DNA from: Fibrobacter sp.
GTDB lineage: Bacteria > Fibrobacterota > Fibrobacteria > Fibrobacterales > Fibrobacteraceae
DNA: 55,647 bases
NCBI GenBank assembly: GCA_024398965.1
Contig: JAKSIF010000018.1
Span: forward strand, 1 to 55,647
Direction of reading: 5' to 3'
Shown in pieces: positions 7,912 to 15,183 of the stretch. The notes under the pieces were generated by a model. It had not been told where the DNA came from. It saw nothing but the letters and a program-made list of their open reading frames with translations, and did not search any database. The stretch's first letter is position 1. The number at the start of each line of letters is the position of its first letter. Made by a program: the position numbers and the translations under genes.

Positions 7912-8442
7912 ATGGCCGATGAAATGCAAAATAGCCCGATTAGGCGTTGGTTTTTTACAAATAAAGGATCCGAGGGGTTTGACGCTGCCTTGCAAAAATT
8001 GATGTCCTTTGCCTGTGCGGACTGGATTTGGCGTGAGTCCGGGGTGGTTTTGCCTCCTGAGGAAGCCTTGGCCAAGGTTGTTTCTGTAAAGATTCCAGGA
8101 ATATCCCTTGGGGAATGGATGGATTCTCCCCAGGAATATCTGGACGAAATTGCTGGTTTTTGCGAAAAATCAAAGATTTTGCCGTTGCCGGAATCCCTGA
8201 AGGGTCGCTTTCCCGATGTGCTGGACCTGCGGGGTGTGGTATGCCCCCGGAATGCAGCCAGGAGCCGTCTAGTCATGGCGGGTGCTCCTGCTGGCCATAG
8301 ACTACATATATATCTAGACGACGGATCTCCCATCGAAAATGTGCCCCAGGCGCTGGTGGCAGACGGCCATATTGTGGAAAATCGGCAAAAAAAAGAAGAT
8401 TTTTGGGTTTTGACAGTGGTCAAACGAGATGCAAGAGTGTAG
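7912..8442 (+). CDS. TusA/SirA-like sulfur-carrier-fold protein with N-terminal extension
   Basis: A 176-residue protein. The last 75 residues match the TusA fold: LDLRGVVCPRNAARSRL (Cys111-Pro112 at the start of helix 1), PAGHRLHIYLDDGSPIENVP, then ADGHIVENRQ and WVLTVVKR. TusA proteins carry persulfide on the Cys of a CPxP motif. Here the motif reads CPRN, so the second proline is missing while Cys is kept. The first 100 residues match nothing I recognise and include two more cysteines (residues 35 and 84). The next gene starts 10 nt downstream, so the two are probably co-transcribed. Sulfur transfer is plausible, not proven. Confidence 0.65.
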   Translation: MADEMQNSPIRRWFFTNKGSEGFDAALQKLMSFACADWIWRESGVVLPPEEALAKVVSVKIPGISLGEWMDSPQEYLDEIAGFCEKSKILPLPESLKGRFPDVLDLRGVVCPRNAARSRLVMAGAPAGHRLHIYLDDGSPIENVPQALVADGHIVENRQKKEDFWVLTVVKRDARV

Positions 8443-8452
8443 ATTATGACCA

Positions 8453-9034
8453 GTGGAAAATCGTATACTCCTCATAGGTGACGAACTTTTTGGCGATCAG
8501 GGCGAGGCTGCTAACCGCTTCACCGAGCTTTTGCTGTGTACCGAGGCCAACCGACCTATCCAGTTTTTCATAAACGCGCCTGTCATCTTGTCTATTTCCC
8601 AGCTTACCGGCAGGGCCTCCTCCGACATTATCGGGAAAAGGGCTGGCAGAATGATTTTTGGGCTGGGTCTTCGTGAATTGAGACGGAGCGCTGATGCCAA
8701 CCTGGTCTTTGAGCAGTATGCCGCCCTGGCAGACGAAGTCCTGGGCAATACTATGTCTCCTGTCCATTTTCTGACTATTCCTGCCGAGGCGCTTCCCCAG
8801 GCTCCGGAACAGGTGGGGCTGTTTAACCAGCTGGTTATGTCCCTGGAACAAAAGAACCCCAAGCGGGTCAAGGTCTTTGATTTTGCGCTCCATGCGGAGC
8901 AGTACAAGGAAAAACAGATGGAACGAGGCAAGTTCGGCCGTAGCCTCTTTACAGAAAAGGGCGCGCCCACGTCCTTGTGCAATATGCTGCTTGCCCTGTA
9001 TCTGCATAACGAAGTTTTGAAAGAAATAAAATAA
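8453..9034 (+). CDS. Unknown protein, possible degenerate ClpP-like fold
   Basis: A 193-residue soluble protein with no motif I can assign firmly. The start (GTG at 8453) is uncertain and has no clear ribosome-binding site. The opening, NRILLIGDELF followed by a helix and RPIQFFINAP, has the spacing of the first strand, helix and second strand of ClpP (compare RIIFLGEEI then IYLYINSP). The glycine-rich loop and catalytic Ser, His and Asp are not recognisable. If related, it would be an inactive paralogue. It sits between the TusA-like gene and a zinc-ribbon gene with short gaps, suggesting one transcript. Confidence 0.4.
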   Translation: MENRILLIGDELFGDQGEAANRFTELLLCTEANRPIQFFINAPVILSISQLTGRASSDIIGKRAGRMIFGLGLRELRRSADANLVFEQYAALADEVLGNTMSPVHFLTIPAEALPQAPEQVGLFNQLVMSLEQKNPKRVKVFDFALHAEQYKEKQMERGKFGRSLFTEKGAPTSLCNMLLALYLHNEVLKEIK

Positions 9035-9045
9035 GGAAGGTTAAT

Positions 9046-9381
9046 ATGAGCTTAACAGACGATCATTTCGCACGTAAAATTGCCGCCCAGAGCAAGGCCT
9101 GGGAAGACACCAGCGACAAGAAGAAGGCCCGTGAGCCGCGCGAACCGGCTGTTCCCCAGATGGGTATTTGCGACAAGTGCAAGACCGAAGCCCTTCTCCG
9201 TAAGTTCCGTTTCAAGGAAACTTCTGTTTCCAATGGTGCGGCTAGCTTTGGTACAGTGGTCAAGCGCCTTTGCGAAAATTGCGCTCCCAAATCCCGCCGT
9301 GACAAGGACGCCGATGTGCCCCAGATGGATAAAAAACAGGTCAAGAGCCTGATGCGCGCCGCAAAGAAAGGCCTTTTGTAA
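9046..9381 (+). CDS. Small zinc-ribbon protein
   Basis: A 111-residue, highly charged protein with ATG at 9046 and AAGGAAGG upstream. Four cysteines are arranged as ICDKC (Cys42, Cys45) and LCENC (Cys76, Cys79), a typical treble-clef or zinc-ribbon spacing. Charged tails on both sides and a basic C-terminus (KSLMRAAKKGLL) suggest nucleic-acid or ribosome contact, but no family is recognised. It is probably the last gene of the transcript starting at 7912. Confidence 0.6.
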   Translation: MSLTDDHFARKIAAQSKAWEDTSDKKKAREPREPAVPQMGICDKCKTEALLRKFRFKETSVSNGAASFGTVVKRLCENCAPKSRRDKDADVPQMDKKQVKSLMRAAKKGLL

Positions 9382-9383
9382 AG

Positions 9384-9492
9384 CGTAAAGCGGAAAGATT
9401 AAAGCGTTAATTAGCGTAAAGCGGAAAGTTTAAAGCGTAAAGAAATATCTTTAACCTTTCTCCTTTAACCATTAACCTTTATCCTTTAACCT
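9384..9492. repeat. Degenerate repeat tract (AAAGCGGAAAG / CTTTAACC type)
   Basis: The left half repeats AAAGCGTAAAGCGGAAAG-like units and the right half is made of TTTAACCTTT-like units, roughly its reverse complement. The RNA could fold into a long imperfect hairpin. Related tracts occur at 12280-12304 and 23614-23646. Confidence 0.6.
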
Positions 9493-9528
9493 AAAAAATC
9501 CCCCTTAACAAGAAAGGGGGATTTTTTT
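9493..9528 (+). terminator. Rho-independent terminator
   Basis: AAAAAATCCCCCTT, short loop, AAGGGGGATTTTTTT. A long stem with a seven-T tail closes the 7912-9381 transcript; the A/T flanks could let it act in both directions. Confidence 0.85.
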
Positions 9529-9565
9529 AAATTTGGCGCGCTCTTTTAAGAACGGAGAAGCCCAA

Positions 9566-11467
9566 ATGTCTAATATAAACGCCAAGGATTCTATCAAGAA
9601 TTTTTTGAAGGAATCTGTAGCTACCGTTACCCCTGAACTGGTAAAATCCATCAAGAGGGGATATACCAAGCAAAATCTGATTAGCGACCTTATGTCTGGC
9701 GTTATCGTCGGCATTTTGGCCTTGCCTCTGGCAATCGCTTTCGCAATCGCTTCTGGCGTTGGTCCGGAACAGGGCCTCTACACAGCCATTATCGCTGGCT
9801 TTACCATCAGCCTTTTGGGCGGCTCCCGCTTCCAGATTGGTGGCCCTACTGGCGCCTTCATCGTGATTGTTTACGGCATTGTGAGCCAGTACGGCTACGA
9901 CGGCCTGGCTTCCGCTACACTTTTGGCTGGTATCATCCTTATTGTGATGGGCCTTGCCAAGTTTGGCGCCATCATCAAGTTCATTCCTTATCCGGTGACC
10001 GTGGGCTTTACCGCAGGTATCGCCGTGATTATCGCCCTGGGCCAGGTGCCCAACTTCTTCGGTCTTCGCTTCTTGGCTAAGGACCCGGCTGATGCAGTTG
10101 GTAAGATCAAGCTGTACGCCTCCTCCATGGACACCATCAATATCTACTCCGTGATTATCGGCTTGATCGCCTTGGCTGTTTGCATTTTCTGGCCCAAGAT
10201 TACCAACAAGGTTCCGGGTTCCCTTATTGCTATTATCGTTGCTACCGTCATCGTGAAGGTCCTTGGCTGGGATGATCCTGTGAACGGCCACGGTGTTGTG
10301 ACCATCGGCATGAAGAACCACATTCCGTCTGGTTTCCCCACACCGCATCTGCCCAACATTAGCCTTGCCATGATGCGTGAAGTGTTCCAGCCGGCCTTGA
10401 CTATCGCCATCCTCGGTGCTATTGAATCCCTGCTTTCTGCAGTGGTGGCCGACGGTATGACTTCTACCAAGCACCGCTCCAATACTGAACTTTTCGGTCA
10501 GGGTGTGGCAAACCTCCTTTCTCCGGTATTCGGTGGTATTCCTGCAACGGGCGCTATCGCACGTACTGCAACCAACATCCGTAACGGAGCTGTTTCCCCG
10601 ATTTCTGGCCTCATTCACGCTGTGGTGCTTCTCCTTATTATGCTGGTTCTCGGTAAGTACGCCGAAATGATCCCCATGGCTGCCCTTGCTGCAGTGCTTT
10701 TCCAGGTATCCTTCAATATGTGTGGCTACCGCGCTGTGATCAAGATGTTCAAGCTCCCCAAGAGCGACGTGATGGTGATGCTTGTTGCCTTCTTCCTCAC
10801 CGTGATTATCGACCTGACCGTTGCCATCGAAGTGGGTGTTCTCCTGGCTGCAATCCTCTTCATCAAGCGTATGAGCGAAGTTGCCGAAGTGGATGCCGTT
10901 ACCGATGCAATCCGTGCTGACGACGAAGAAGTGACCCATACCGAATTTGCACGCCAGGTTCCCAAGGGTGTGGTGGTTTACGAACTTGCCGGTTCCCTGT
11001 TCTTTGGCGCTGTAGACAAGTTCAAGGAAACCCTGAACCGCATCGCTGTGAAGCCCAAGATTCTTATCCTCCGCATGCGTAGCGTTTCCAGTATCGATGC
11101 TGCCGGTATCAACATGATTGAAGACTTGCTGAACCACTGCAAGGCCGACGGTACCCAGCTGTTGCTTTCTGGTGTGCATGCCCAGCCGGTGGTTGCCTTG
11201 ACTCGCGCAGGTGTCATGGCTCAGCTTGGTGAAGAAAACGCCCTGGGTAACATTGACGCTGCCCTGAACCGCGCCCGCGAACTCCTGGGCCTGCCTGTGG
11301 TCGATGTTTCTGTGGATCCGAACCCCACTGTGAGCTGGGAAAAGGGTCTCGATAAGCCTTGGCTGCCTGAAGAATCCAACGCAGCCGTGGCCGAAGGCAC
11401 TCCCGAAGTCATCGCAGAGAAGGTTTCCGAGGAACCTGTCTGGAAGATTGAAGACGAAAAGAAATAG
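9566..11467 (+). CDS. SulP-family anion transporter with STAS domain
   Basis: A 633-residue inner-membrane permease. The start is ATG at 9566 with GGAGAAG upstream; an in-frame TTG 33 nt earlier is less likely. The membrane core begins with LISDLMSGVIVGILALPLAIAFAIASG and continues FQIGGPTGAFIVIVYGIV, both typical of SulP/SLC26. A C-terminal STAS domain (about 455-570: VVVYELAGSLFFGAVDKF, LRMRSVSSIDAAGINMIEDL) follows. SulP proteins move sulfate, bicarbonate or dicarboxylates; the substrate cannot be told. The last 50 residues are an acidic tail. It is followed by two hairpins, the second a terminator. Confidence 0.92.
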   Translation: MSNINAKDSIKNFLKESVATVTPELVKSIKRGYTKQNLISDLMSGVIVGILALPLAIAFAIASGVGPEQGLYTAIIAGFTISLLGGSRFQIGGPTGAFIVIVYGIVSQYGYDGLASATLLAGIILIVMGLAKFGAIIKFIPYPVTVGFTAGIAVIIALGQVPNFFGLRFLAKDPADAVGKIKLYASSMDTINIYSVIIGLIALAVCIFWPKITNKVPGSLIAIIVATVIVKVLGWDDPVNGHGVVTIGMKNHIPSGFPTPHLPNISLAMMREVFQPALTIAILGAIESLLSAVVADGMTSTKHRSNTELFGQGVANLLSPVFGGIPATGAIARTATNIRNGAVSPISGLIHAVVLLLIMLVLGKYAEMIPMAALAAVLFQVSFNMCGYRAVIKMFKLPKSDVMVMLVAFFLTVIIDLTVAIEVGVLLAAILFIKRMSEVAEVDAVTDAIRADDEEVTHTEFARQVPKGVVVYELAGSLFFGAVDKFKETLNRIAVKPKILILRMRSVSSIDAAGINMIEDLLNHCKADGTQLLLSGVHAQPVVALTRAGVMAQLGEENALGNIDAALNRARELLGLPVVDVSVDPNPTVSWEKGLDKPWLPEESNAAVAEGTPEVIAEKVSEEPVWKIEDEKK

Positions 11468-11520
11468 TGTTGCGCGAAAAGGGGCGCAGTCGCGCCCCTC
11501 AAAGTAACGTTTTGTTAACT

Positions 11521-11558
11521 GTGACGGCTGTCTCATTGTGAGAGCTGTCACTTTTTAT
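11521..11558 (+). terminator. Terminator after the SulP gene
   Basis: GTGACGGCTGTCTCA pairs imperfectly with TGAGAGCTGTCAC and is followed by TTTTTATTT. A GC-rich perfect hairpin GGGGCGC-AGTC-GCGCCCC at 11481-11498 precedes it but lacks a T-run. Confidence 0.75.
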
Positions 11559-11586
11559 TTGGGTGGCTTAGGGATATATTATGGAC

Positions 11587-11670
11587 ATGAAGATCACCCC
11601 GACATTCATTCTCAGCTATGCAACCGTCTTTCTGGGTGTTGCCTTGATGCTGACTTCCTTCATGTCCTAA
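11587..11670 (+). CDS. Small single-helix membrane protein (27 aa)
   Basis: A short frame encoding MKITPTFILSYATVFLGVAL and then MLTSFMS. It has a basic start, one hydrophobic segment long enough to span a membrane, and a stop at 11668-11670. An in-frame ATG at 11581 would add Met-Asp. I prefer 11587 because TATATT at 11575-11580 then ends exactly six nt upstream, as for other leaderless-looking genes here. It sits alone between the sulP terminator and purN. Function unknown. Confidence 0.5.
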   Translation: MKITPTFILSYATVFLGVALMLTSFMS

Positions 11671-11691
11671 AATCTTTCTATTTTTAGGCCT

Positions 11692-12279
11692 ATGTTCAAG
11701 ATAGGCGTAATGGCTTCCGGTGGCGGAAGTAATTTTAAGGCGATCATCGACCACATTGGTGAAGGTGATCTAGAAGCACAGTGCAAGTTCCTGATTACCA
11801 ATAACGGGGGCTGTGGTGCTGTTGGTCATGCAACCACTTACGGTATCCCTGTGTACCATATTTCGGGTAAGACGCATCCCGACGAAGCCGAGTACGAGAA
11901 GGCTCTTTGTGCTGTGCTGGATGAACGCCCGGTGGACCTGCTGATTTTGGCCGGCTACATGAAGAAGTTGCCGGATTGCCTTATCGAGAAAATGCCGGAC
12001 CGCATTTTGAATATTCATCCTTCGCTCTTGCCCAAGTTTGGCGGTAAGGGCTTTTGGGGACTGCACGTTCACGAAGCCGTGCTTGCCGCCGGCGAAACGG
12101 AATCTGGCCCTACAGTGCATCTGGTTTCCAACGAAATTGACAAAGGCCGCATTCTTGCCCAGCGCAAGGTGCCTGTGATGCCAGACGATACTCCCGAGGT
12201 GCTTCAGGCCCGCGTTCTGGAGCAGGAACACGACATTTACTGGCGTACGATCAAGGAGTACGGGGAAAGTTTAGTTTAA
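11692..12279 (+). CDS. purN: Phosphoribosylglycinamide formyltransferase
   Basis: A 195-residue GART enzyme using 10-formyltetrahydrofolate to formylate GAR in purine synthesis. Signatures: IGVMASGGGSNFKAII at the N-terminus (phosphate loop), LAGYMKKL, and NIHPSLLPKFGG with the catalytic Asn-His pair. The later ESGPTVHLVSNEIDKGRILAQ gives the conserved Asp region. Length is standard. TATTTT at 11679-11684 ends 7 nt before the ATG and no strong ribosome-binding site is seen. No other pur genes are adjacent; rnhB follows 25 nt downstream. Confidence 0.93.
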   Translation: MFKIGVMASGGGSNFKAIIDHIGEGDLEAQCKFLITNNGGCGAVGHATTYGIPVYHISGKTHPDEAEYEKALCAVLDERPVDLLILAGYMKKLPDCLIEKMPDRILNIHPSLLPKFGGKGFWGLHVHEAVLAAGETESGPTVHLVSNEIDKGRILAQRKVPVMPDDTPEVLQARVLEQEHDIYWRTIKEYGESLV

Positions 12280-12304
12280 AGCGGAAAGGATAAAGGTTAA
12301 AGGG
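12280..12304. repeat. Short purine repeat tract
   Basis: AGCGGAAAGGATAAAGG-type sequence, the same family as 9384-9492, fills the whole purN-rnhB gap and probably supplies the G-rich ribosome-binding site of rnhB. Confidence 0.5.
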
Positions 12305-13057
12305 GTGAAGTTTAAACCACCTGCATTTCTTGATGGAATAGAATCTCCTGTAGAGGGGGAGGTTGCTATCCGTGGTAACTTCCCAGGAAAAATTATTGTA
12401 GGCATTGACGAAGTTGGCCGAGGCCCCCTGGCTGGCCCTGTGGTGGCTTGTGCTGCTGTTCTAAAAAGCCCCGATGCGCTTTTGACGCTGAATGACTCCA
12501 AGAAGCTGACCCGCCCTAAGCGCGAAGCCATGTTCGATGCGGTGAAGGACGCTTGTTCCTGCTATGCCATCGCCAGCGCTAGTGTTGCAGAAATCGATGA
12601 AATCAACATTCTTGAGGCTGACTTTCTTGCCATGCGTCGGGCTTTGCAGGCTCTAGGCTTGGCTGGAATCCAGGAGTCTGCGCCGGAAATTCCTGTGGAA
12701 GTAAAGGGCTCCTTTGCAGAAGCTGCAGGCCTTGGCACTGGAGAGAATCCCCAGGTTTTGATTGCTGTGGATGGAAATTTGAAAATCCGCGGAATCCCCC
12801 AGGATATCCAGATTCCTGTGGTCAAGGGTGACGGGCATATCGCAAGTATTTCTGCGGCATCCATCTTGGCGAAGGTCTTCCGTGACCGCTATATGGATGA
12901 ACTTGAAAAGAAGTTCCCTGGCTACGGGTTTGATAAGCACGCTGGTTACGGCACCAAGGCTCATCTTGATGCCATCAAGAAACAGGGCTATACCCCTGAG
13001 CATCGCATGAGTTTCCATCCTAAGAGTCTCCAGACAGAACTGGATTTCTCTGCCTAA
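12305..13057 (+). CDS. rnhB: Ribonuclease HII
   Basis: A 250-residue RNase HII that cleaves the RNA strand of RNA-DNA hybrids and single ribonucleotides in DNA. The motif IVGIDEVGRGPLAGPVVACA at about residues 36-55 supplies the first Asp-Glu of the DEDD site. Later residues LIAVDGN, VKGDGHIASISAASILAKV and the closing YGTKAHLDAI are family hallmarks. The GTG start at 12305 follows AAAGGTTAAAGGG. A stretch of roughly 25 residues around 128-150 (ESAPEIPVEVKGSFAEAAG) before the VDGN strand seems longer than usual. A terminator follows. Confidence 0.92.
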   Translation: MKFKPPAFLDGIESPVEGEVAIRGNFPGKIIVGIDEVGRGPLAGPVVACAAVLKSPDALLTLNDSKKLTRPKREAMFDAVKDACSCYAIASASVAEIDEINILEADFLAMRRALQALGLAGIQESAPEIPVEVKGSFAEAAGLGTGENPQVLIAVDGNLKIRGIPQDIQIPVVKGDGHIASISAASILAKVFRDRYMDELEKKFPGYGFDKHAGYGTKAHLDAIKKQGYTPEHRMSFHPKSLQTELDFSA

Positions 13058-13090
13058 GTTTCCCTAAATTGTAAGAATAAAAACACATTG

Positions 13091-13112
13091 TACCCGCAAG
13101 GCGGGTATTTTT
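13091..13112 (+). terminator. Rho-independent terminator after rnhB
   Basis: TACCCGC-AAG-GCGGGTA followed by TTTTTG. A compact 7-bp stem and T-run separates rnhB from the tol cluster; a leader of about 150 nt then precedes tolQ, in which I find no convincing promoter hexamers. Confidence 0.85.
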
Positions 13113-13264
13113 GTAGATTGTGGATACTAGGTTGAAAAACTCTTGATGAAAATATTGCTATCTTATTGTCTATCAACGAGTTACGTATTTTCGAGGACGG
13201 ACCTCGGGGCGTGGCTTGACCTGGAATTAGTGGGCTTTTCTACAAGAAAACTGGGAGGTTTATC

Positions 13265-13957
13265 TTGAATAACTCGATTCCTTTAGTCCAAATGGTGACC
13301 CAGTCGGACATCGCTACTATCGTTGTCCTTTGCATTTTGGCAATTATGTCCCTGGGCTCCTGGGGCATTATCATTGTCAAGTACATCGTGAACAAGAAGA
13401 ATCAGCGTGCAAACGTGATTTTCTTCCGTAAGTTCAGCAATGTTCAGCAGTTCGTTGAATTGCAGGCCTTGTGCGAAACTGCAGACGAAAGTGCCCTGCG
13501 TCGCCTTACCGACGAAGTTCTTAAGGAAGCCTCCAAGTTCAGTAACTTCGTGAGTTACGACTCTATCCAGCATCGTGCTTCCTTGCTGGAAGACACAATT
13601 CAGCGTTCTATCGAAGGCCTGCGCCTAACAGAAGACCGTTACCTCAGCTTCCTTGCAACTTGCTCTAACCTGGCTCCCTTCTTTGGCCTGCTTGGTACCG
13701 TGTGGGGAATTATGGTGGCCTTCTTCCAGATTGGCCAGCACGGCTCTGCAGACCTTACCGTGGTTGCTCCCGGTATCGCCATGGCCTTGATCACCACTGT
13801 TGGCGGCCTCGTGGTTGCTATTCCCGCTTCTGCCGGTTATAACTACTTTACCTCCCATAACGGACAGAACGAAATCTCCTACTATAACTTTGGTTCCCAG
13901 GTGCTGAGCTTGTTCAAGCGCGGCGACTTGCTGGCATTGGAAGAAGTAGCCGGCTAG
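13265..13957 (+). CDS. tolQ: Tol-Pal proton channel subunit TolQ
   Basis: A 230-residue MotA/TolQ/ExbB protein. The start is TTG at 13265, chosen for GGGAGG six nt upstream. Three membrane helices: about 13-37, about 130-155 (LSFLATCSNLAPFFGLLGTV) and about 170-190 (IAMALITTVGGLVVAIPASA). The second and third carry the GLLGTVWGIM and TTVGGLVVAIPA motifs that line the proton path. With TolR it powers TolA to pull on Pal and keep the outer membrane attached during division. It is first in the cluster tolQ-tolR-tolA-tolB-pal-cpoB. Confidence 0.92.
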   Translation: MNNSIPLVQMVTQSDIATIVVLCILAIMSLGSWGIIIVKYIVNKKNQRANVIFFRKFSNVQQFVELQALCETADESALRRLTDEVLKEASKFSNFVSYDSIQHRASLLEDTIQRSIEGLRLTEDRYLSFLATCSNLAPFFGLLGTVWGIMVAFFQIGQHGSADLTVVAPGIAMALITTVGGLVVAIPASAGYNYFTSHNGQNEISYYNFGSQVLSLFKRGDLLALEEVAG

Positions 13958-13966
13958 GAGGCTTGA

Positions 13967-14374
13967 GTGAAGCGTAGCCGCGGAAAAGAACTTAAGCAGG
14001 AGATGAACCTGACGAACATGATCGACATCGTGTTCGCCATCTTGATCGTGTTCATCATTTCTGCACCGCTCATGAGCCAGGGCGTCAAGGTTGACTTGCC
14101 CAAGGCTGAAGCGCCCACCATGGAGCAAGAAAAGCTCCTGAAGGTGTCTATCACCAAGCAGGAAGAACTTTACATCGCCGATATGATGGTTGACTTCAAG
14201 AGTTTTAACAATGTGTTCAAGTCCTTGTGGAATGGCGAGATGGCTGTGGTCATCAATGCCGACGAGGATGTGAACTATGGCCTTGTGATGAAGGTCGTGA
14301 CCCAGGTGCAAAAGCTGGGCGTGACCAAGCTTGGTTTCCTTACCATGAACCCTAAGGAACAGCCGGGTAAATAG
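13967..14374 (+). CDS. tolR: Tol-Pal biopolymer transport protein TolR
   Basis: A 135-residue ExbD/TolR protein from GTG 13967, with AGGAGG five nt upstream. One membrane helix (MIDIVFAILIVFIISAP) contains the essential proton-carrying Asp in NLTNMIDIVF. The periplasmic part has VKVDLPKAEAP and VVINADEDVNYGLVM, typical of the TolR dimer domain. The stop overlaps the next start by one nt, so translation is probably coupled. Confidence 0.92.
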   Translation: MKRSRGKELKQEMNLTNMIDIVFAILIVFIISAPLMSQGVKVDLPKAEAPTMEQEKLLKVSITKQEELYIADMMVDFKSFNNVFKSLWNGEMAVVINADEDVNYGLVMKVVTQVQKLGVTKLGFLTMNPKEQPGK

Positions 14375-15150
14375 TGGCAAAAGAAAAGGGACAGGTACAG
14401 TATTTCGCCAGTAGCGATAACGGGATGATGTTCAAGATCATCCTGTGTGCCGTACTGTTCCATGCTCTCCTAGTGGGCGTTTGCATCGGTATTCATTATA
14501 TCGACTTTAAGAAGGAACCGGAGCCTATTCCCGTGTTTGAAATGGTCCAGGTCCAGCAACCTCCCAGGGTGCGTCCGACTCCGCCGAAGCCAAAGCCCCC
14601 TGAACCTAAGCCGGAGCCGCAGGAGCCCAAGCCCGATGTAAAGCCTAAGCCCACGCCGAAGCCCAAGGTGAATAAGCAGCTTCCGCCGGACATCAAGCCC
14701 GAAGAAAATAAACCGGACCCAGAACCGGAACAGCAGCCGGATCCTGAGCCGCAGCCAGAACCGGAGCCGGAACCGCAGGAACCTGTAGACGATTTTGAAA
14801 TTGACGATATGGATTTGCCTACGGCTGTGGAAGCGCCTAGCTTGAATCCGGTTGGTTCTGTGGATATGGACCCCTTGATGCAAGTTTATCTGGAACGGTT
14901 GAAACAGATTATTATGGGTAATTTCAATCCGCCCAGCAACTTGAAGATCCGTAAGGATATCAAGACCACAGTTCAGTTTACGGTGGACCGCTTTGGTGGA
15001 ATTACCGCGATCACGTTGAAGCGCTCCTCTGGAAACAAGACCTGGGATCATTTGTCTGTTAGAGCTGTTCAAATTTCCAAGGTTCCGGAGCTTCCGCCCA
15101 ACTATCGCGCCCCTTCGTTGATTTTGCACTTTAACTTTACTCCTAACTAG
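14374..15150 (+). CDS. TolA/TonB-like periplasm-spanning protein
   Basis: A 258-residue protein from a GTG overlapping the tolR stop. Membrane anchor at about 20-40 (MFKIILCAVLFHALLVGVCI); then about 100 residues of Pro-Lys and Pro-Glu repeats, basic first (PKPPEPKPEP) and acidic later (PEPQPEPEPEP). The C-terminal TonB/TolA domain is at about 165-258 (YLERLKQIIMGNFNPPSNL, TTVQFTVDRFGGITAITLKR). Position says TolA, but E. coli TolA has an alanine-rich helical stalk, whereas this rigid Pro-rich linker is TonB-style. I infer it does the TolA job here. Confidence 0.85.
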   Translation: MAKEKGQVQYFASSDNGMMFKIILCAVLFHALLVGVCIGIHYIDFKKEPEPIPVFEMVQVQQPPRVRPTPPKPKPPEPKPEPQEPKPDVKPKPTPKPKVNKQLPPDIKPEENKPDPEPEQQPDPEPQPEPEPEPQEPVDDFEIDDMDLPTAVEAPSLNPVGSVDMDPLMQVYLERLKQIIMGNFNPPSNLKIRKDIKTTVQFTVDRFGGITAITLKRSSGNKTWDHLSVRAVQISKVPELPPNYRAPSLILHFNFTPN

Positions 15151-15183
15151 GACCTGACTACCGTTTAGAGGATTCTGAATTTT

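Noticed and set aside
9527-11551. Long open frame on the minus strand opposite the SulP gene (674 codons)
   Set aside because: The plus-strand frame has clear SulP and STAS motifs. The opposite frame is His/Gly/Asn-rich without any recognisable domain, an antisense artefact of biased codon use.
13113-13264. Riboswitch in the tolQ leader
   Set aside because: The 150-nt leader has no recognisable conserved aptamer core and the downstream genes have no metabolite link.
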